In this document: positions 39,772 to 49,666 of the stretch, one piece after another | Layout: each line of letters begins with the position of its first letter | Position numbering within the stretch: the stretch's first letter is position 1 | From: Pseudoalteromonas galatheae | GTDB taxonomy: Bacteria; Pseudomonadota; Gammaproteobacteria; Enterobacterales; Alteromonadaceae | Reading direction: 5' to 3' | DNA length: 64,000 bases | Assembly: GCF_005886105.2 (NCBI RefSeq) | Contig: NZ_PNCO02000002.1 | Span: forward strand, 930,001-994,000 | Program-made: the position numbers and the translations under genes | Notes under the pieces: generated by a model | What the model was told of the DNA's origin: nothing | What the model saw: only the letters and a program-made list of their open reading frames with translations | Databases searched by the model: none

Positions 39772-41295
39772 TCAATCCAACGCGGTCAACGCACGGTAGG
39801 TATCATAAGCAAACTGATCAGTCATACCGCTAATAAAATCCTGAATAAGACGGCAGCGGTAATAAAACTCAAAAATCGGCTCAGCTTGCTCAGCCTCACT
39901 AAGCTGCGCGACCGTTTCGCGGTATACCGCAACATACTTTTTGGAAATCCGATTAATCAATCGAGACTCTATCGCAAAGTCATGGTCGCTATTTAATGCT
40001 GCGTTAAACTCGTCGGCGTGTAAATCAAGCACTCGCTGATATTCGTTCAATATGCTGCTGGTGATCTTATAACCTTGAAGCTCCAACTGCTCGACTTCTT
40101 TATTCGAAAATACCTTGTTGGCCGCCACCGTTTTCAATGACTTTACAATGGCATGAAGATGGCTATTATCTTCCAGTAACGAAGCGTTAAAACTCCCTTG
40201 GTAGATCGCATCAATATTATCGATAAAACGCGTTTTGGCATGTTCAGCAAGCGGGTGTAGCAACCCCACGCGGAGCCAAATAAAAAATTCATTATCAAAA
40301 TTCGCCATATGCTTGCTGGCTTTGTCATTGGCATAGTGCAGCTTTTTACTCATAAGCTCTAACAGCTTGTCATCGGTGATCCCAAATCCTGCGGCGATAT
40401 TTTGATATTCCTCTATTAAACAGCCCGTTAACTCATCTACGCTAATAATGCCTTTTTCTACAGCGTCTTCCATATCAGCAAGGCAATAAGCAATATCGTC
40501 AGCCGCTTCCATGATATAAGTCACCGGGTGGCGATTGCCCACTTGTATCTGCAATTTGTCGCACAGCTCACTGACAAAATCACTTTCACTAAAATAGTAT
40601 CCTGCTTTCTTTTGCAGATAAGATTTATCAATGGCTACGGTTGATTTAGGTGTGGTTGCGCAGCGGGTATATTTCATCACAGTGGCACACTGTGAATAGG
40701 TAAGATTAAGGCGAGAAAGCGTATGAATAACGCGAATAGCTTGGGCGTTACCCTCAAAACTACAAATATCGAGCAGTAACTCCATTTCTTGATTCAGCAC
40801 CGCCAGATCAGACGCCTTGCTCTCCTTTGAGCCATACCTAAGCGCCGCCCGAGCACTTTTTGCAAACTGTTGATGCTGGTTCAAATAGCGTTTAAACCAA
40901 TCATTGATAGCGGCCTCGCCAAAGTGACCAAATGCAGGGTTACCAATATCGTGCATCAAACAGGCCATTTCAGACAAGGTGACCAAACACTCAGACAAAT
41001 CCACTTGCTGGCCGTTTTTATCTTCATATTGCAGCAAATCTTGTCTACCTTGCTGCACCAGCGCATCAACAATTTTTTTAGCAATGTAACGGCCGTTTTG
41101 TTGCACCTCAAGCGAGTGCGTTAAGCGCGAACGCACCGCCGCATTACGCTCAAGCGGAAACACTTGGGTTTTTTGTTGCAGTCGTCTAAGCGCAGCACTG
41201 TTGATAATACGCCCACGGTCGCTCTCAAGGCTACTCGCCTCACTGCCACCGGTATTGTAAGAACGCTCGTTTGTTATTTTATTTTTGAAGTGCAT
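39772..41295 (-). CDS. dgt: Deoxyguanosinetriphosphate triphosphohydrolase
   Basis: A 507-residue HD-domain enzyme that splits dGTP into deoxyguanosine and triphosphate. Visible features are the N-terminal ESDRGRIINSAALRRLQ, the metal ligands H60 in RLTHSLEV and HD at 115-116 in LMHDIGNPAFGH, and a third site in EAADDIAYCLAD. Length equals E. coli Dgt (505). It lies at the edge of the phosphorothioation island and is divergent from dptF. Dgt helps set dNTP pools, and dNTP hydrolases also serve in phage defence, but here it is more likely a chromosomal flank gene. Confidence 0.9.
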   Translation of the reverse strand: MHFKNKITNERSYNTGGSEASSLESDRGRIINSAALRRLQQKTQVFPLERNAAVRSRLTHSLEVQQNGRYIAKKIVDALVQQGRQDLLQYEDKNGQQVDLSECLVTLSEMACLMHDIGNPAFGHFGEAAINDWFKRYLNQHQQFAKSARAALRYGSKESKASDLAVLNQEMELLLDICSFEGNAQAIRVIHTLSRLNLTYSQCATVMKYTRCATTPKSTVAIDKSYLQKKAGYYFSESDFVSELCDKLQIQVGNRHPVTYIMEAADDIAYCLADMEDAVEKGIISVDELTGCLIEEYQNIAAGFGITDDKLLELMSKKLHYANDKASKHMANFDNEFFIWLRVGLLHPLAEHAKTRFIDNIDAIYQGSFNASLLEDNSHLHAIVKSLKTVAANKVFSNKEVEQLELQGYKITSSILNEYQRVLDLHADEFNAALNSDHDFAIESRLINRISKKYVAVYRETVAQLSEAEQAEPIFEFYYRCRLIQDFISGMTDQFAYDTYRALTALD

Positions 41296-41732
41296 GCCAC
41301 TTTCCTGTTGAGACTCAAGCTACATTTCCAATGTAGGTGAATGTGGAAAAGTTGTAAACCGAATCGACACCTCGCATAGCCAGCCTACAAGCAAACCTTC
41401 ATATAAGGTAAGGTAGCGCAGTATCTCTACACCGAACTAACAACAGGCAAAACACCGACTAAGCCAGTAAAGTGATAAAAATAGCTGTAATGTACTGTAA
41501 TAGGCTAGCTCATCTATATTTGTTATTTTTACCAGTTTGAATTAATCCTAGTTTTAATAGTTTGGCAAAAAATATCTAACACTTTTGTGGCAAAAGCATC
41601 GGAATTTGACGCAAATCACTACAAAACTTACGGATTTTCGGGTTTAATACTCTCAGCATTCGTTTACATCTAATTTCAAATGAATATGTACAGCGGTTAA
41701 GGATGAAGTAACCGCTCACGAACAGGATCTTT
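41296..41732. other. Divergent intergenic region dgt-dptF
   Basis: 437 bp without a gene. It must hold the promoters of dgt (left) and of the dpt operon (right). It is AT-rich; no REP copies are present, in contrast to most gaps in this window. The only clear element is the inverted repeat next to dptF described separately. The TACGTA palindrome found before dndB is absent here. Confidence 0.5.
41692..41716 (+). promoter_or_regulatory. Inverted repeat before dptF
   Basis: AGCGGTTA and TAACCGCT are perfect 8-bp arms with a 9-base loop (AGGATGAAG), ending 16 bases before the dptF start codon. No T-run follows. It could be an operator for the restriction operon or a hairpin in the mRNA leader. 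Confidence 0.45.
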
Positions 41733-43325
41733 ATGCGCTTAAAAGAAGCCCTCAGTGTTTTATCGAAATCATCTGCATACGCAGTCTCGACAGAAAGAAA
41801 TAATCAAAATCAAACGTTACTTGATGAAGTTAAAGCAGATCTTTACGTAAAAATGCCAATTGAAGCTGAGGTGCAAAAAATCATCTCATCTTTTGGAGCC
41901 AATGATAAGAAAGTACTGTTTTTATGTGGTAGTAGCGGCGATGGAAAATCAGAACTATTAACCAAAATAAAACGAGAAAAGAAATTCAGCAATGGTGTGA
42001 GATTTCATCTAGATGCAACTCATAGCTTTGATCCGCGAGGTACAGCAATAGATACCTTGGATACGGTTTTTAGTGATTTTGATATTGGTTGCTACCCATT
42101 GGTTGTTGGTATCAATACAGGGATGATTGGAAACTACGCTGAAGAGGGGAGCAACGAGCATATAAAAGGTGCGCTTCAGGCTTATATTGCGAACAAAAAA
42201 ACTGTTTCAAATGACATTTTTTTTGTGAGTTTTGAAGACTATCCAAAGTTTGAGATCAATGAGCAGGAATTTACCTCTGAATTTGCAAAAAATATTCTTG
42301 CACGTATTACAAACCAAGATTGTGTTATCTGGCAATTAGTTGAAAAGGAAAAGCAACTCAACAGCCTAAACTCTGACAAGTTGTTGGCCAATTACAACTT
42401 GCTATGCCAAGAATCTGTTCAGCAGGTCATAATAGATTTATTATTTAAAGCTCGCTTAATGCGTGATCAGTTTTTAACAGCTCGCGCATTGTTGGATTTT
42501 ATTCATGAATTATTGCTTGGAGAGAGTTACTTGTTTGATAACTTATTTGCAGGCGGTACTAATGAGTTAGCGAATAAAATAGAACACTTTGATCCAGCCA
42601 ATTTAAGAACAAAACAAATAGACCGTTTTATTCTGTCGTTTAATTTAAACTTACCCAACTCAGACTTTGAGCTGTTTAAACGAGCAATAAAAGAATTCGG
42701 AATTACCGAGTTACAAAGTGGAGCCCAATATTTAAGACTGTTTTACGTTTTGAAATATGACGCTCTATCTAACAATTTCCATCAACAGTTTGAAAATGAT
42801 TTTAGCGAAAGGCTGATAGAGAAATATATTGCGATTTTTCAGCTGCACAAAGATTACACTGGCAGTATGGAGCAAAAGGCTAAACTCAAAACATTTTACC
42901 GTGATACCTTAATTTCCGCTATCAGAAACTACATCAATCGAAATGCTCCTAAGCTAGGTAAAAAGTATTTTTTGCTTTCTGATTTTGGCGATTACCAAAT
43001 TGCGGCTCCAGCTGAATTGTCGATGGATGCAGCGGCAATCCAACAAAATACAACCACAAGTAGTGCGTTTTTTAACGCTAGGCTAAAGCTAAAAAACAAG
43101 CAATTTTGCTTGCCGATTAATATAAATCTTCTTGAGTTACTTATAAATATCAATAGCGGATATCGGCCCAATAAGCATGATAAAAACTCGGTGATTTTAC
43201 TAGATGAGTTAGCAAACGAAGTAGTACAGGCCGCAAAAGCCTCAGACGAGTTAGTGATAACGGGTGAAGGGAATAGATACCAACTAGACCTAGAAGATGA
43301 TGAAATCATGGTGAGTGAGGGATAA
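41733..43325 (+). CDS. dptF: Phosphorothioation-dependent restriction protein DptF
   Basis: A 530-residue protein of the DptF (DndF) family, first gene of the restriction arm that attacks DNA lacking phosphorothioate marks. The N-terminal part carries a P-loop, GSSGDGKS (66-73), after the beta strand KVLFLC, so it is a predicted NTPase. The gene starts with AGGATC upstream and is followed after three bases by dptG. DptF, DptG and DptH act together and are usually encoded in this order. Assignment rests on this layout plus the P-loop and length. Confidence 0.85.
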   Translation: MRLKEALSVLSKSSAYAVSTERNNQNQTLLDEVKADLYVKMPIEAEVQKIISSFGANDKKVLFLCGSSGDGKSELLTKIKREKKFSNGVRFHLDATHSFDPRGTAIDTLDTVFSDFDIGCYPLVVGINTGMIGNYAEEGSNEHIKGALQAYIANKKTVSNDIFFVSFEDYPKFEINEQEFTSEFAKNILARITNQDCVIWQLVEKEKQLNSLNSDKLLANYNLLCQESVQQVIIDLLFKARLMRDQFLTARALLDFIHELLLGESYLFDNLFAGGTNELANKIEHFDPANLRTKQIDRFILSFNLNLPNSDFELFKRAIKEFGITELQSGAQYLRLFYVLKYDALSNNFHQQFENDFSERLIEKYIAIFQLHKDYTGSMEQKAKLKTFYRDTLISAIRNYINRNAPKLGKKYFLLSDFGDYQIAAPAELSMDAAAIQQNTTTSSAFFNARLKLKNKQFCLPININLLELLININSGYRPNKHDKNSVILLDELANEVVQAAKASDELVITGEGNRYQLDLEDDEIMVSEG

Positions 43326-43328
43326 TTT

Positions 43329-44627
43329 ATGCCGCTACAGAATACGTTGATGCCAAAAAACAATAGTGCAGCCAGCTTTTTTCCTGTCTCAGCAAATAGC
43401 TCCAATAATAAATATGAATGGGACACTACGGTTGGCTTCTTTATAAAGTCTCTACATGCTATTGATCTAGTTAAAGAAGTAAAGGATCTCGACCATTTCA
43501 AAGAGCTTTGCAAAGCGCAAATGGCAAACTCATTGGATGGCGACCCGTTTTGGCATGTTATAGAAAAAATGTACTTCGATAATGGCCAAGTGCTTAAAAT
43601 TGCACCTGAAATGCAAGCGTTAAAGGTGTTAAATCCGGCTGAGAGTAGTGCTGGTGATGAGCGCTTAACTTCAATGTTTGTGAACTTAATGGATGGTTTA
43701 GAGCTAGAAATTAATCCGAAAAGTAATCTGAACTTTTTGGAGAAAAAAATAAAAACGATATTTGACTCTCCATTTGTAACCAAACCTAGCCAAAAAATGA
43801 AGAAGGGGAATAACCCCTATATTCCCGAATTAGCTCAACAGTTTCAAAAAGACCTAAAATTTTTAGTTCGTTATCCTGAACAGTTTCAGCAAAGCATAAA
43901 GTCATTTTTGAAGCTGTATGGTTTTTTATATACAGCACAGCTGTCTCTGAATATCAAAGGCTGGGAGCAGGCTCCGGCAATTAAGCCTTGCTACTTTATA
44001 CTCGACAGCGAAAAAGCGAGTAAGGAACGTACAAAGATCCAGTTGCATGGTCTCAAGCAGGTTGTGGAGTCGAGCTATGCGTTATTTCCGTTGCTGTCAC
44101 TTAATGAAAGCTTACAAGACACTAAACACTCAACTTTACCCTTATGGCTGCTTTATCAGGAATTAGATGACCAAGATATTGATAAACTTAACCAATATGC
44201 GCACGAATTCCATGAAAACCGAAAGTTAACTAGTGAGTTAACGCCAGCCACAACCGTTAAACAGGCAATTGAAAACCTAATTCGACTGTTTACTGAGCAG
44301 TTTAAGAAAGGGTCGTCGAGAGAAGCTGCTTTTACTAAATTTGTATCCGCGACAAGAGAGACCTTCATTAAACCATTTGAACAGGGCAGAGGTCGCGCAG
44401 GAAGTTATTTGGTATTAAATCAAGATTATTTGCTTTTAATTACTAACTTAGCCATTGGCGAGCGCGATAGGTTGAGATTACATGAGCTTCTACTCGAGTT
44501 TCAGAAGCGAGGAATATTTTTTGATAAAAGTAGTGAAGAGTGCCTGATCGAATTATTTGAACGTATGGGTAATGTTGAGCGAATGAGTGATAGCGGGGAT
44601 GCAGTATATGTCAAAAAAACAATATGA
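43329..44627 (+). CDS. dptG: Phosphorothioation-dependent restriction protein DptG
   Basis: A 432-residue protein between dptF and dptH, fitting DptG (DndG) in size and position. The N-terminal LPVSANSSNNKYEWD-like stretch (here FPVSANSSNNKYEWD) is a recognisable start of the family. No catalytic motif is visible; it is probably a helical bridge in the restriction complex. Its end overlaps the dptH start by about 20 bases, which ties their translation. It is cytoplasmic. Confidence 0.8.
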   Translation: MPLQNTLMPKNNSAASFFPVSANSSNNKYEWDTTVGFFIKSLHAIDLVKEVKDLDHFKELCKAQMANSLDGDPFWHVIEKMYFDNGQVLKIAPEMQALKVLNPAESSAGDERLTSMFVNLMDGLELEINPKSNLNFLEKKIKTIFDSPFVTKPSQKMKKGNNPYIPELAQQFQKDLKFLVRYPEQFQQSIKSFLKLYGFLYTAQLSLNIKGWEQAPAIKPCYFILDSEKASKERTKIQLHGLKQVVESSYALFPLLSLNESLQDTKHSTLPLWLLYQELDDQDIDKLNQYAHEFHENRKLTSELTPATTVKQAIENLIRLFTEQFKKGSSREAAFTKFVSATRETFIKPFEQGRGRAGSYLVLNQDYLLLITNLAIGERDRLRLHELLLEFQKRGIFFDKSSEECLIELFERMGNVERMSDSGDAVYVKKTI

Positions 44628-47600
44628 AGATTTTTTGGTTGAGCACTTTTGTAAATGGGCTAAGCATGGCTTTGATGGTGAGACTCGTCTTCAATTTCGC
44701 TCCCCAGATGGTGCTAATAGCCAAAAACTATACCAAGCGCTGCAAAAGGCCAGTGATTGCTCTATCCATGTTGTCACTAACGAAATCGATCAAACGTTTA
44801 ATGCTATTGAACTTGGTCAGACCAAGCTTATTCCTGTGGTTCATAATGAGGGTGAAGACGGCTATAGTGAAAACTTTATTTCTCACCTGCGGGATCTGGT
44901 ATCCACACAAAGCGGAAGCCTAAAAAGTTGTGCGTTGTTGGTCGTGCACAATTCATATTTAGATACTTTAATTAACTCTGCAAAAGATTTGGGTGCAAGT
45001 GGTGAAGTTTGGCACCCGTCTACTATTAAACAGTCCTTAAGTGAGCTTATCGACTCTATAAATGAGACTGACAAAGTATCGCAGTGTCTACTAAACCATA
45101 GGTTCAAACTGATTGTTGAAGATGGTGCAACGATGTTCGGTTTTGCTGAACTTTTTAATGCGCTTGAGGATGGCGTTATCCAGTTTGACGAATTGGGGAT
45201 GTTTAAAGACTCAACAATTGTCGATTGGGATGATACTGCTCAAATTGATAAGCGATTGTCACATAATCATCAGCTTTTCGACAATATCAGCGATATTGTT
45301 GAAAAATATCCTCAAGAGCTCGTTGAAAAGCTGGGTGATCTTGAACTTAGTGAGCGATTTGTAAATGACGTTTTCAAAGAACCCGCCAAGTGGAAAGAGA
45401 TAGAGTTTGGTGAAATACTGGCGGAGCAAAGAGCCAACAAAGAAAACTTACTGGCATTTGAAAAAGAGTCGGTTGGCGATATTAATTATATTGCACGAGA
45501 AAATAAAAAAGAGCGCCACCTTATTATAGAAATGCCCGCTGACCAACAAGACTTTAAGCTAGAAGCTAGCTTTGTTGGCGGAAAGGTTCAAAAAAATGAG
45601 CTCAAATTACAGCACACAAAAGAGCCAATTACATTAGATGTTAACAATCGCTCTGCAAAGCGAAGTATTGTCGAGGTGGTAGGAACGTTTGCCAATCGAC
45701 CAATGTATTTTAGTATCGACTTTAAGCGTGAAAAACCACAAGAGCGCTTTAAGTATCGAATTTTAGTGATCCCTGAGGGCGCATTTTATCTTGAAGACAT
45801 GGTCGACACGTTTTTATTGGTGCCTCGAAAAGACCTCATAACTTTGCAAACTAATGCCGGAAAATTGCAAGTGGCGCAATCGGGTAAATTGGCAACAGTC
45901 ACCAAATCAGATCAAACATTTTTAGTTGCAGACGTTCAAACTATCGACTTTGCGCAATTCGCTAACGAAACCGATACACTGACTTTTTCGATACAAAGCG
46001 GTGAGCATATACTTAACTTTGAGGTAGATGGTGCCGTTTCTTCTGATACATTAAGCCTACCCTTTATACTTGATACAAATTTGTATAACCGACTATACAA
46101 CGACAACTTTAATGGCTTATACAACAGAGCCAAAGAGAAAGTTGTGCTTGATGGCAAGGATTTAACACCAAAAGGGACTCGTAAGCATATTCTTAACTGG
46201 GAAGCGCAACTCCAAGATGAGAGGGTGTTAGCAACCCAAGTTGGAACTCGACCAGCAGTTAAACTTGAAAACTTACTGCCACAAAGTAGCGAGTTGCACA
46301 GAGCTTATACAAAGCTGTTTGATTATTTAGATACACGTAAAGCACTCCTTAGCACTTGTTCATGGGGTCCTGAACTACTTGATATCATCCAAGACATTAC
46401 TAAGTGTTACGTAAACGAAATTGAAAAGCTTGAGACCAAAGCCTTGCTCAGCCCCGATGCTACAGCATTGGCTAATATTGGTATTGCACAGTTTGCCGGG
46501 CGAGAATTTCTTACACCTTACCACCCTTTGACATTAGCTTATTTTGGGCAACTAGTTACTGCCGCATGTGATGAAAATGACAACAGCTTTAGTACTTTAC
46601 CAACCGCAACTATAAAACGTTTAAATGCTGAAGGGCTGCTTCCCTTTGTTTGGAATGCAGAGCAGGGGTTTGCATACAACCAAGCGTTACCTGAAAACCC
46701 CATGTGGTGTGAGTTTGTAACCGACAAAGATGCAAACCTCGCGTACGTTAGGCCTTTGGTAAAACAAAAAGCAAATGAATTCACAAAAGCGTTTGATGTC
46801 TTGTTTAGCAAAGGGGCTAAAGAGACTTTACACATTAATTCAATTAACAATGGCGATAATACGTCGCTGTTTCTTGGGCTAGTTGATTATTTGAAAAAGC
46901 AATCTCCAGAGCAAGCAAATCGTATTCACGTAAACTTATATGATAAGTCACTGCAGCGTACTTACTTTGACGAGTTCGCAGATGCGCCGAGCTATGAAGA
47001 GTTAAAAGACATCGCAGAGTTGAGCAGTGAAAAAGACAAAGCTGATGCTGTCGCGGATATGATTAAAAACCGGATAACCTACAGTAAGTTTAAGCTTAAT
47101 GATGAACAAAAGAGCTTTAAATATGCGCATATTAGCTTTGTAAGAAATGATACTAAAGTTGAGCCAATCCCTGTTGATGTATTGACCGAGAAAACAGGTG
47201 TAGCTTGTCATGGTTTGCTGGCAGGTGAGACGGCATACAATGAGCAAGATACTTACTTTACAACGTATGGTTTGAAAGATATTCAGATAGACTCTCAAAC
47301 TAGTCTGAAGTTAAGTAGTCATTTTAATAATATGGCTAAAGCTGCATGGAGCGGCCAGAAATACGAAACTAACAATGGTTTGGCACTTAAAGTGGCAGGC
47401 GAATTGTCAGACTTACTTGAACATGTTTATGAAAACTCTGTTTGGACCGTGATCATAGACCCTAAAGTCACACTCGATTTCTTTAAGGCTCAAAAAGATG
47501 CTGTATTGATCCACTACTCTGATAACTTTTCAAACTCTGCAAACTACGACGCCATTACGGTAACCAAGCGCCGTGACCTTTACGACCAAGTATTATCCCA

Positions 47601-49656
47601 AGGGGTGAAAGGACTCATTGACGAGTTTAACGCGTTTAATGGCGAGTGGTTACTAAAAATGATCACCTGCAATGAAAACGAGCGCAAAGAAAAGAAAAGC
47701 ATTATAGGTGCATACAAGTATATGAACTGCTTATTGTACCAAAGTGACATTACTTGGGTGCCTATGAGTGTAGCCGAGATGCTGCGGGTTGCCGGTAACG
47801 TTGGCCTGAAAATGAGTGAAAGTGAGTTCTCACGTTTTTCACAAGGCTTTAAAAGTGGCGCAATATCAGATGATGTACTGTTTGTTGGCTTTAAAGCAGG
47901 CAAGATGTATTTGCTTCCACTGGAAGTCAAAATAGGGCAAAAAAGAAGTCATAGTAAAGGCGTGCAACAGGCCAAAGAGCTTAAACGCTATTTGGAAGAA
48001 AGCCTGTTTGGGCGTAATGACTTAGCAGGCCACTTATACAGGGGCTTATTCATCCGCCAAATATTAATGCAAGTTGATAAATTTGAACTCTACAGAGTTT
48101 ACGAACCCGGTTACTTCGATGAGCTTAAAGCAAACCGTGCTTGGTGGTTGCAGGGAGATTACGAAATAGCTGATTTAGAGCAGTACCCTCAAGGCTTTAT
48201 GATGGCCTTTTTTGAAAATGCAGACTACGCAAAAGAAGAGTTTGTGTTGGAGGAAGGCATTTTGCAAGCCAAGTTGCCAAGTGCCAACTTAAACCATTTT
48301 ATCAGTACGCCTTTGCAAACCCTGTTTAAAGATATAAAAAGCAGTACGCTTTGTTATATTCCGAGTGAATATATTTTGTGTGATACTGTCAAAGTGGCCT
48401 CTCATGAATTATCAGTTGTAGAGAGTATTAGTGATGAACTATCAACTGATAATTACCCAGAACACGATTCTGCCTTGCAGGCTGTCGCGGAAACAGAGCC
48501 CACAAATATTAAACCAGAACCAGTAAGTGAAGAGCCGCTTAAAGTGCTTGTTGGTCATGAAATCCATGGCAATGCACCGGTATATTGGGAGCCAACCAAT
48601 ACTGCCAAATTTATGAATACCAATTCGGGTATTATCGGCACCATGGGTACGGGGAAAACGCAATGTACTAAGTCGGTTGTTACTCAGCTTTATCGTAATC
48701 AGCACCAGAATGTAGACGGTAAACCTATTGGCATTCTGATCTTTGACTACAAGTCAGACTATGTAGACGACAAGTTCTTAACTGCCACCAATGGTAAAAA
48801 ATTCAATCTACATAAGCTGCCGTACAATCCTTTGAGCTTATTTGGCGATACACCTATGCTGCCTGTCCACACTGCACGTGGATTTTCAGAAACAATGGGC
48901 CGGGCATTCAACCTAGGTACAAAGCAGCAATTACGACTCAGAAAGCTCATTAGTGAGGCCTACGACCTAGCTGGGATCAGCAAAGCAGATAAATCTACTT
49001 GGAGCAGACCTGCACCCACTATGGCTGACCTTTGGGCACTATTTTTAGATAGTGATCCCGCAGAAGATTCACTCTATGCGGCACTTGAAAGTGTTTGTGA
49101 GTTAGAGGTGTTCGAAGATGATAATACCAACTGTATGTCATTGTACGAGTTGATAGACGGCATTACCGTCGTCGAGCTGGCTGGCTATCCAAGTGAAGTA
49201 CAAAACCTTGTGGTCGCGCTGACCTTAGACTTGTTTTACTCGCAAATGCAAAAGCAGGGTAAACCTGAAGTACAGGGCGATTTTAGACAAGTCACTAAGC
49301 TCATACTGGTTGACGAAGCCGACAACTTTATGTCACAAGACTTTCCAAGCCTGCGCAAAATACTCAAAGAAGGCCGGGAATATGGCGTTGGTGTCATTCT
49401 ATCGACGCAAGATATTACCCATTTTAAGACCAGCGACAACGACTACTCCGCTTATATTCTAAGCTGGATAGTGCATCGCGTCGCACAAATCAAAAACCAA
49501 GATATTAAAGGTATTTTCAATGTGGATGATAAGGCAGAACAAGAACTGCTGATGAAAAATATCCGAGAACTAGAAAAGCATACCAGCCTTTATATCAATG
49601 GAGAAAAACAAATTAAGCGTATTAAAGATAAAGCGTTTTGGGAGCTAACGGTATAG
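44608..49656 (+). CDS. dptH: Phosphorothioation-dependent restriction protein DptH
   Basis: A 1682-residue protein, the largest restriction subunit. ATG 44608 (MSKKQYEDFLVEHF) is preferred; GTG 44587 and ATG 44599 are in frame, but GGGG sits at proper distance for 44608. The C-terminal third is a HerA/FtsK-like ATPase: Walker A GTMGTGKTQ near residue 1345 and Walker B LILVDEAD near 1565, followed by a STQD sensor motif. The first two thirds are DptH-specific; VGFKAGKMYLLPLEVKIGQK near 1095 with its D/E-V-K pattern resembles a PD-(D/E)XK nuclease core. DptH therefore likely couples translocation and DNA damage. No frameshift is seen. Confidence 0.88.
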   Translation: MSKKQYEDFLVEHFCKWAKHGFDGETRLQFRSPDGANSQKLYQALQKASDCSIHVVTNEIDQTFNAIELGQTKLIPVVHNEGEDGYSENFISHLRDLVSTQSGSLKSCALLVVHNSYLDTLINSAKDLGASGEVWHPSTIKQSLSELIDSINETDKVSQCLLNHRFKLIVEDGATMFGFAELFNALEDGVIQFDELGMFKDSTIVDWDDTAQIDKRLSHNHQLFDNISDIVEKYPQELVEKLGDLELSERFVNDVFKEPAKWKEIEFGEILAEQRANKENLLAFEKESVGDINYIARENKKERHLIIEMPADQQDFKLEASFVGGKVQKNELKLQHTKEPITLDVNNRSAKRSIVEVVGTFANRPMYFSIDFKREKPQERFKYRILVIPEGAFYLEDMVDTFLLVPRKDLITLQTNAGKLQVAQSGKLATVTKSDQTFLVADVQTIDFAQFANETDTLTFSIQSGEHILNFEVDGAVSSDTLSLPFILDTNLYNRLYNDNFNGLYNRAKEKVVLDGKDLTPKGTRKHILNWEAQLQDERVLATQVGTRPAVKLENLLPQSSELHRAYTKLFDYLDTRKALLSTCSWGPELLDIIQDITKCYVNEIEKLETKALLSPDATALANIGIAQFAGREFLTPYHPLTLAYFGQLVTAACDENDNSFSTLPTATIKRLNAEGLLPFVWNAEQGFAYNQALPENPMWCEFVTDKDANLAYVRPLVKQKANEFTKAFDVLFSKGAKETLHINSINNGDNTSLFLGLVDYLKKQSPEQANRIHVNLYDKSLQRTYFDEFADAPSYEELKDIAELSSEKDKADAVADMIKNRITYSKFKLNDEQKSFKYAHISFVRNDTKVEPIPVDVLTEKTGVACHGLLAGETAYNEQDTYFTTYGLKDIQIDSQTSLKLSSHFNNMAKAAWSGQKYETNNGLALKVAGELSDLLEHVYENSVWTVIIDPKVTLDFFKAQKDAVLIHYSDNFSNSANYDAITVTKRRDLYDQVLSQGVKGLIDEFNAFNGEWLLKMITCNENERKEKKSIIGAYKYMNCLLYQSDITWVPMSVAEMLRVAGNVGLKMSESEFSRFSQGFKSGAISDDVLFVGFKAGKMYLLPLEVKIGQKRSHSKGVQQAKELKRYLEESLFGRNDLAGHLYRGLFIRQILMQVDKFELYRVYEPGYFDELKANRAWWLQGDYEIADLEQYPQGFMMAFFENADYAKEEFVLEEGILQAKLPSANLNHFISTPLQTLFKDIKSSTLCYIPSEYILCDTVKVASHELSVVESISDELSTDNYPEHDSALQAVAETEPTNIKPEPVSEEPLKVLVGHEIHGNAPVYWEPTNTAKFMNTNSGIIGTMGTGKTQCTKSVVTQLYRNQHQNVDGKPIGILIFDYKSDYVDDKFLTATNGKKFNLHKLPYNPLSLFGDTPMLPVHTARGFSETMGRAFNLGTKQQLRLRKLISEAYDLAGISKADKSTWSRPAPTMADLWALFLDSDPAEDSLYAALESVCELEVFEDDNTNCMSLYELIDGITVVELAGYPSEVQNLVVALTLDLFYSQMQKQGKPEVQGDFRQVTKLILVDEADNFMSQDFPSLRKILKEGREYGVGVILSTQDITHFKTSDNDYSAYILSWIVHRVAQIKNQDIKGIFNVDDKAEQELLMKNIRELEKHTSLYINGEKQIKRIKDKAFWELTV

Positions 49657-49666
49657 GAAGTATGGA

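Noticed and set aside
39423..39833. Plus-strand open frame of 136 codons after the TonB receptor
   Set aside because: It is repeat array 4 read in one frame and runs into the antisense of dgt.
42992..43783. Minus-strand open frame of 263 codons
   Set aside because: It is antisense to dptF and dptG, which have clear motifs and ribosome binding sites; the translation is Ser/Phe-rich shadow sequence.
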